The notes below the pieces were generated by a model. That model was not told the origin of the DNA and did no database searches. It saw nothing but the letters and a program-made list of their open reading frames with translations. A stretch of DNA of 64,000 nucleotides from Synchiropus splendidus (taxonomy: Eukaryota > Chordata > Actinopteri > Syngnathiformes > Callionymidae). Shown here one piece after another: positions 61,801 to 64,000 of the stretch. The number at the start of each line of letters is the position of its first letter. The first letter of the stretch is position 1. The stretch is taken from the NCBI RefSeq assembly GCF_027744825.2, contig NC_071342.1:19688001-19752000 (forward strand), read 5' to 3'. The position numbers and the translations under genes are program-made.

Positions 61801-61975
61801 CTTGTGATACACCAGGGAGGCTGCATGTCGGTGCTTTACTGTCTGCATCAGCATCCATATGCTGTTTTGAGTCACGTATTACTACCGAAGACTCCTCGCC
61901 TTCCTTTTCCTCCTCTTCGTCATCTGAACTGAGGTCGCACTCAGTCAAACCCCTTGGCAGTAATCCGCTATACAT
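40768..61975 (-). CDS. fam204a: FAM204A protein (7 coding exons, 229 aa)
   Basis: Joined exons 61975-61790, 61598-61481, 60896-60866, 60800-60698, 58895-58806, 42428-42319 and 40819-40768 give 690 nt: 229 codons plus TGA. Every intron starts GT and ends AG, and all phases agree. Landmarks shared with vertebrate FAM204A are an MxSGLLPxGL start, an acidic serine-rich segment (about 16-31), a basic nuclear-signal-like RRRKRRR (83-89), KQYFGVNDRF (126-135), SGLE...KAEE...LATRE (147-176), VKIA...CRDFVK (179-192) and a C-terminal FEAKQRWETKSNMGFM. The human protein is about 233 aa by recall. Function is not established; charged helices and the basic patch suggest a nuclear protein (inference). No signal peptide or membrane segment. 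Introns are 191, 584, 65, 1802, 16377 and 1499 bp. The start is the first ATG, with a purine at -3. Confidence 0.93.
41205..41244. repeat. 17-bp inverted repeat in fam204a intron 6
   Basis: ACAACAAGAATAATCAT (41205-41221) and ATGATTATTCTCGTTGT (41228-41244) pair at 16 of 17 positions around the loop CATGCC. Function unknown. Confidence 0.8.
41977..42175. mobile_element. non-autonomous hAT element (MITE)
   Basis: Termini CAGCACTCTCAAACTGA and TCAGTTTGAGACCACTG are inverted repeats. Flanks GTGTATGT (41969-41976) and GTCTATGT (42176-42183) match at 7 of 8 bases, the hAT signature. The 199-bp interior is non-coding. It sits 143 bp from fam204a exon 6. Confidence 0.75.
42319..42428 (-). CDS. fam204a: fam204a coding exon 6
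   Basis: Acceptor TTCCGACAG|CTGGCC and donor GCGTGGGG|GTAGGA bound 110 nt encoding LAVKIAEAADCRDFVKHK, then a lysine/arginine-rich stretch ending KKQIAW plus two bases. It lies 16.4 kb from exon 5 but matches the family position and phase exactly. Plus-strand frames over it are shadows. Confidence 0.9.
43000..43420. promoter_or_regulatory. candidate conserved non-coding block in intron 5
   Basis: TTCAATTATAATTAAGTGGG, CTCCTAATGCATGCTGGGATTAAGC and GGATACATTAAAAGCC words in balanced sequence. Regulatory role inferred from texture. Confidence 0.25.
44930..45340. promoter_or_regulatory. candidate conserved non-coding block in intron 5
   Basis: AAGGAATTAAAGGTCTTTAATTTCCCC, GTCTGATTAATCAAGCCTGC and AAATTAGCAAAAAGTCGC words, few repeats. 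Inferred only. Confidence 0.25.
47440..48010. promoter_or_regulatory. candidate conserved non-coding block in intron 5
   Basis: One of the most enhancer-like stretches: CCAATTAAAAGGAGTGAGAGG, GGTGGATTAACAAGGGC, GTAAACGATTAATGACCGGCC, a GATA-type CCTTATCAC, and the CArG-like CCATATAAGA near 47743. It has virtually no simple repeat and no gene-like frame. Not aligned. Confidence 0.35.
49130..49275 (-). mobile_element. decayed RTE LINE fragment, antisense
   Basis: The plus strand reads TTGAACTCCTCCACCTGGGC and GGACGCACCAATGCTCATCCC, which is the reverse of the segment just after the FADD motif in RTE elements (AGGATCAGCACCTCCAAGTC and onward in the copy at 51928-54270). Many changes and no open frame: an old relic in fam204a sense orientation. 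Confidence 0.55.
49690..50350. promoter_or_regulatory. candidate conserved non-coding block in intron 5
   Basis: Very TAAT-rich: CAGTTTAATTAATGAGTGAC, CCACCAATTAAGGCCTAATTAC, GGCGTTAATTAAAAGAG, GGCTAATTAATTAAACAGC, GAGTAATTAATGAAAGAC. Few simple repeats. Suits a homeodomain-bound enhancer, by inference only. Confidence 0.35.
50721..50872 (+). repeat. decayed dispersed teleost repeat
   Basis: AGGGACACCCTGGACAGGTC, CAATTTAGAGTCA and GTGGGATGCAAACGGAGTG follow in order the well-known fish repeat with words CCTGGACAGGTCGCCAGTC, CAATTTAGAGTCACC and GTGGGAGGAAACCGGAGTAC. Class uncertain; the copy is old. Confidence 0.6.
51928..54270 (+). mobile_element. 5'-truncated RTE-clade LINE (Rex3/Expander-like)
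   Basis: The element is flanked by a perfect 12-bp target-site duplication ATGTTGTCACTC (51916-51927 and 54271-54282). It is 2343 bp, GC-rich compared with its surroundings, and ends in GATAAGCGGCAGAAG followed by GAAGGT-type tandem units, the short 3' tail typical of RTE elements rather than poly-A. The start CTGGTGCCAAGAGCACCC falls inside the endonuclease region, so nearly all of the endonuclease is missing. It lies in fam204a intron 5, antisense to the gene. The perfect duplication and intact reading frame point to recent insertion. The exact family is not certain. Confidence 0.88.
51960..54242 (+). CDS. LINE reverse transcriptase ORF, truncated (760 codons)
   Basis: The frame runs without a stop from an internal ATG to TAA. 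It opens with MIDFVIVSSDLRPRVSDTRV, the very end of an APE-type endonuclease (including STDHHLV). After a basic linker comes the reverse transcriptase: KLLGGRAPGVDEI, CSNYRGITLLS, QCGFRPGRGT, the motif A segment FVDLEKAFDRV with the catalytic aspartate at about residue 402, GLRQGCPLSPVLF, and LLFADDVVLL with the catalytic FADD at 499-502. The C-terminal region (LRWLGHLIRMPPGRLPGEVF) is typical of fish RTE proteins. A 1-nt insertion just upstream of the ATG (near 51938-51941) would break the original frame. No protein-coding role for the host is implied. Confidence 0.85.
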   Translation: MIDFVIVSSDLRPRVSDTRVKRGAELSTDHHLVVSAIRWQGRKPVRPGRPKRIVRVCWERLAEPTVSGVFNSHLRESFSQIPREVGDMESEWSMFSSSIVSAAARSCGRKVSGACRGGNPRTRWWTPKVRDAVRLKKESYRVLMACGTPEAADVYRQARRAASRAVVEAKTRVWEEFGEAMEEDYWSASKKFWQTVRRLRRGKQCLTSAVYSEGGRLLTSTGDVVGRWKEYFEGLLNPVVTSSTQEAGTEDSDGSPITRAEVTEVVRKLLGGRAPGVDEIRPEYLKSLDVVGLSWLTRLCNIAWQSRTVPLDWQTGVVVPLFKKGDRRVCSNYRGITLLSLPGKVYSRVLERRLRPIVEPQIQEEQCGFRPGRGTLDQLYTLHRVLEGSWEFAQPVHMCFVDLEKAFDRVPRDVLWGVLREYGVRDPLLGAVRSLYDRSRSMVRIAGRKSDLFPVHVGLRQGCPLSPVLFITYMDRISRRSQGSEGIRFGNHRISSLLFADDVVLLASSDRDLQHALGRFAAECEAAGMRISTSKSEAMVLDRNTVVCSLQVGGEFLPQVAEFKYLGVLFSSEGKREREIDRRVGAAAAVMRSLYRTVVVKRELSHKTKLSIYRSIYVPTLTYGHELWVVTERMRSRIQAAEMSFLRRVAGRTLRDRVRSSVIREELGVEPLLLHIERNQLRWLGHLIRMPPGRLPGEVFRACPTGRRPRGRPRTRWRDYVSGLAWERLGIPREELEEVCADREVWASLLRMLPPRPDPG
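55444..55540. mobile_element. small inverted-repeat element carrying a CTCF-like motif
   Basis: The left end CTTCTTCTTCTATACAAT is roughly inverted by the right end ATTGTAAAGAAGAAGAG. Between them lies CCACTAGGTGGCAG (55473-55486), a good match to the CTCF core consensus. The small TIR element is an inference; the motif is seen directly. Confidence 0.45.
56040..57250. promoter_or_regulatory. candidate conserved non-coding blocks in intron 5
   Basis: CCTATTACGCTAATTACAAAC followed by TTAATTAGCCCGTGTGCAAC, TCTTAATTGGAGGACTTGC, AAATCATTAATTGATTCAGGC and GGGGATTATTGATCC words in balanced sequence with few repeats. Inferred from texture only. Confidence 0.35.
57915..57985 (-). repeat. tRNA-derived SINE-like fragment
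   Basis: The minus strand reads GTAGTGTGCTGTTGTCTCAC and then GGTTTGAGTCC (plus 57937-57947), resembling the box A to box B head of fish tRNA-derived repeats (GTTCGAGTCC-type box B). It does not fold as a tRNA and is probably a decayed SINE head. Confidence 0.45.
58806..58895 (-). CDS. fam204a: fam204a coding exon 5
   Basis: Acceptor CTTCTGCAG|TCCGGC and donor GAGAG|GTATGT bound 90 nt, phase 0 at both ends. It encodes SGLERSIERAIAEGDIAKAE followed by EMSDRLATRE, close to the human segment. Confidence 0.93.
59478..59716 (+). repeat. duplicated intronic element, copy 1
   Basis: About 240 bp, closely similar over its whole length to 60073-60314. Shared words include GAAACTGCATTTGAGGATTG, AAGAGCTCATTATAT, CATCCTTTCATGGCTGCCC, CTCAATTTCATGCTGCTTCA and CAAATAATCATTAAAG. 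The termini are not inverted repeats, so a local duplication is more likely than a transposon. Confidence 0.85.
60073..60314 (+). repeat. duplicated intronic element, copy 2
   Basis: Second copy, about 595 bp from the first and in the same orientation. Differences are scattered single bases and small indels. Weak similarity appears to continue a little on both sides. Confidence 0.85.
60698..60800 (-). CDS. fam204a: fam204a coding exon 4
   Basis: Acceptor CTCTCTGTGCAG|ACAAC and donor CGAAG|GTAACA. It encodes QHQDEQQKHWNGLKQYFGVN followed by DRFHPP and on to PPPK. KQYFGVNDRF is the most recognisable family motif. Intron 3, just upstream, is only 65 bp. Confidence 0.93.
60866..60896 (-). CDS. 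fam204a: fam204a coding exon 3, 31-nt microexon
   Basis: Acceptor TTGAACAG|GACC and donor GGCAAG|GTACC bound 31 nt encoding PEKEESAEA with split codons at both ends. It is required: exon 2 leaves one base and exon 4 needs two bases before it, and this exon supplies exactly that phase change. Confidence 0.85.
61481..61598 (-). CDS. fam204a: fam204a coding exon 2
   Basis: Acceptor TTCCAG|AAATTC and donor AACAG|GTGAG bound 118 nt encoding KFCELRKKKDEANK to DSLT plus one base. KFxELxKK matches the family. The RRRKRRR cluster is a likely nuclear localisation signal. Confidence 0.9.
61790..61975 (-). CDS. fam204a: fam204a coding exon 1
   Basis: It encodes residues 1-62, from MYSGLLPRGLTECDLSSDDE to EHWQ, and ends in phase 0 at CAA|GTATGT. 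The acidic DDEEEEKEGEE run is typical of the FAM204A N-terminus. A frame running on past the donor stops after nine more codons. Confidence 0.9.
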
Positions 61976-62230
61976 TTCGAATATTGTGAGGGTTTGTTAC
62001 ACAAAAATATTCAGCGACATGACGTTTATATTTCAGTTTGAACAACGCCGTGACAGAAACTGCACGCAGCTGGACCGGCTCACATTTCCGGGTAAACACG
62101 ATGACGCGTCATACACGGAGCCGACAATTGGCTGAGAAGCCCATCATGTGGAGCCATACAGCCAATGAGATGTCAATATATAACATCTACGAGGGGGAGC
62201 AAAACGTACTCTTATTGGTTTAGAAGCAAT
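61976..62230 (-). promoter_or_regulatory. fam204a: probable fam204a 5' UTR and promoter
   Basis: Upstream of the start codon are an ETS-type CCCGGAAAT (minus strand, 62084-62092), the CRE/ATF-like palindrome TGACGCGTCA (62102-62111), and three CCAAT boxes: minus strand at 62127-62131, plus strand at 62162-62166, minus strand at 62214-62218. There is no TATA box at a clear position. ETS, CRE and CCAAT in a CpG-containing patch is typical of a TATA-less housekeeping promoter. Transcription start not determinable. Confidence 0.6.
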
Positions 62231-64000
62231 AATGGCGCTACTTCGAAAACTATTTTGAAAATGAAAAAAAAAAAATAGATTTATTGCCATTATTTTGCTT
62301 TTTTTTTTTTTAAACATTTACCTTAGCAAAGCAACAATTCAGTGCCCAATTGCTGCTTGCTTAGAGGCGTAAGAGAAGTGTGGAACTCTTCCAATAAAGG
62401 TGAGGCCTGTGTCTGACGCGTCTGGGGAAGACCGTTCACCGATATGTGTGTCATGTTCTCGGACAGATAAGCTTCCATCTATGACCGATGCTTCCCAATT
62501 TACTTCACGTGCTCAGGGCGTTACATTATTATTAGGATGATTAGCATGCAAATCTTGTATAGCCGCGGGCACTGGCACTGGCATCTACCCTTATTTTGCT
62601 CTTTCACTCTTCATTCCCATTAGCTTTCCTTTGCTCCCATCGTAATGCAAAGCTAACATTACACATCATTTAAGCTCTATATTGTGTATCCCACGTGAAG
62701 GTAAAGAAAAAGAGAGATGGTGACCTGCAGTACCATTTTTATTACCCACTATGAAATGAATGTTCAACTTTTCTTTCTTTCTTTTTTTTTTTTTAAAGAA
62801 ATTGAACAATAAATGTACAAGGATGGGAGGATATTTTATTATACTAATGGATGATGTCTGGTGATCAATTTGACTTAGGGTTTGTTTGCTTCAAACATTA
62901 GTATGCCCTTCCTGTTCTTTTATTTATTTATTTTTAATCAAGAATAAACACGTTACATTGCCTGTGAATATCACAACTCACATCCTCCTCAAAGCGTGTA
63001 AAGTTTAGGGGCAATGGGATAAAAGAAAAAAAAAAGGAAATACTAGTTGTCAGCATCATACGCAACTTGTTTTCACTTAACTTGACATTTTTTCACTGAA
63101 TTCTAACCATAAAATGATTTGTTAATTATCGATTAACTGAAGAGTGTACAACTTCACCCAAAAATGCAGAATGAAGTGGTGTCCTGCTGTAAGTCCGAAC
63201 TACAGTTCTGTCCTCATTAATATTTTTTCTTTATGACATACCATTCCTCAAATCAATTTACCGTCATTCTAAACTCTGAAACACAGCATAGCTATTCACA
63301 CACAAATGCCAATAGGCTTATTCAAGGAGAAAAAAAAAACCACAATGCCACAGGGACACAGATATTCCATATGCTTTACTTAGGCGCTGATAGAGTACAT
63401 ACGTTTTCCAGTACTTGGTTGTGCTATTTGGTCCAAGGAACTGTACAGGGCAGGCACAAAATAATGTGAGAAACAAACAAGCTAAATTAAACTGTTTGTG
63501 TGTGACCACAGAAGAAAACGGAACACAAAAACGTAAAATTACGACGTGATGCTTTGAAGTCCATCAACGTTTCACATGAAGAGAAATGTGAGAGACACCT
63601 AAATACAGAAAATAAAAGACTATTATTTCCCATTTTTCATGGATACGGCCCAGATCTGAGGAAGTTACCTGCCTTTGAAATTATGGCCAGACATCCAAGC
63701 CACAACATGATAGGACCATCATCTTTTTTTAACCAAACAATTTCAAGCATGGCATCGCTAAAAGTAATAACAAAGTTGAGTTATTAACGTTCACAGGGGC
63801 CAAACTGTGCACACGTCTGTTGTAGAACTACAGACTTCCAAACTTCATACTCCTCTGGGATTAAAAGAATGTGCAATACAGCTTTATGAGATGGCAATTA
63901 AAGACACCAAAAACCTACACACTCTTGAAACTTGATCCATCATCATGGCCAAACCTGAAGACCTTCCTCTCTCCTTGACCCCCCTCTCCTCCCGATGAGA
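62231..64000. other. upstream intergenic DNA, no gene
   Basis: AT-rich with A/T homopolymers near 62262, 62300, 62780 and 63330. A balanced patch at 62510-62700 has the octamer ATGCAAAT (62546-62553) next to GATGATTAGC and may be regulatory. No exon of a neighbouring gene was recognised up to the window end. Confidence 0.45.

Overview
The window looks like nuclear DNA from a ray-finned (teleost) fish. It has widely spaced, intron-split coding sequence, long AT-rich non-coding stretches, many microsatellites, hAT-type miniature elements and a fish-style RTE retrotransposon. There are no bacterial-type operons, ribosome-binding sites or CRISPR arrays. The species cannot be named from the sequence.

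One host protein-coding gene is supported: fam204a (orthologue of human FAM204A/C10orf84), on the minus strand from the start codon at 61975 to the stop at 40768. Seven coding exons, including a 31-nt microexon, join in frame to give 229 aa, close to the roughly 233 aa I recall for the human protein. Its probable promoter (about 61976-62230) has CRE/ATF-like, ETS-like and CCAAT motifs. Intron 5 is 16.4 kb and holds a very young, 5'-truncated RTE element (51928-54270) inserted antisense to the gene. That element has a 12-bp target-site duplication and an unbroken 760-codon ORF.

Region by region: 1-40267 is a gene desert lying 3' of fam204a. It mixes AT-rich filler, microsatellites, decayed transposons (hAT-like at 479-801, 25754-25967 and 34475-34943; an RTE scrap at 33492-33768; a TIR element at 38113-38456) and blocks that read like conserved regulatory DNA (balanced composition, TAAT and octamer words, few simple repeats). 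From memory, FAM204A in other vertebrates lies between RAB11FIP2 (with EMX2 beyond it) and PRLHR, so these blocks may be long-range enhancers of a developmental gene such as emx2; this is inference. 40268-61975 is fam204a with its introns. 62231-64000 is upstream flank with no gene seen.

I found no new multi-gene system. The observations most worth checking are the complete fam204a gene model with its microexon and 65-bp intron, a duplicated 240-bp element in intron 4, the young RTE copy, a CTCF-like site inside a small inverted-repeat element, and the enhancer-like blocks of the desert.
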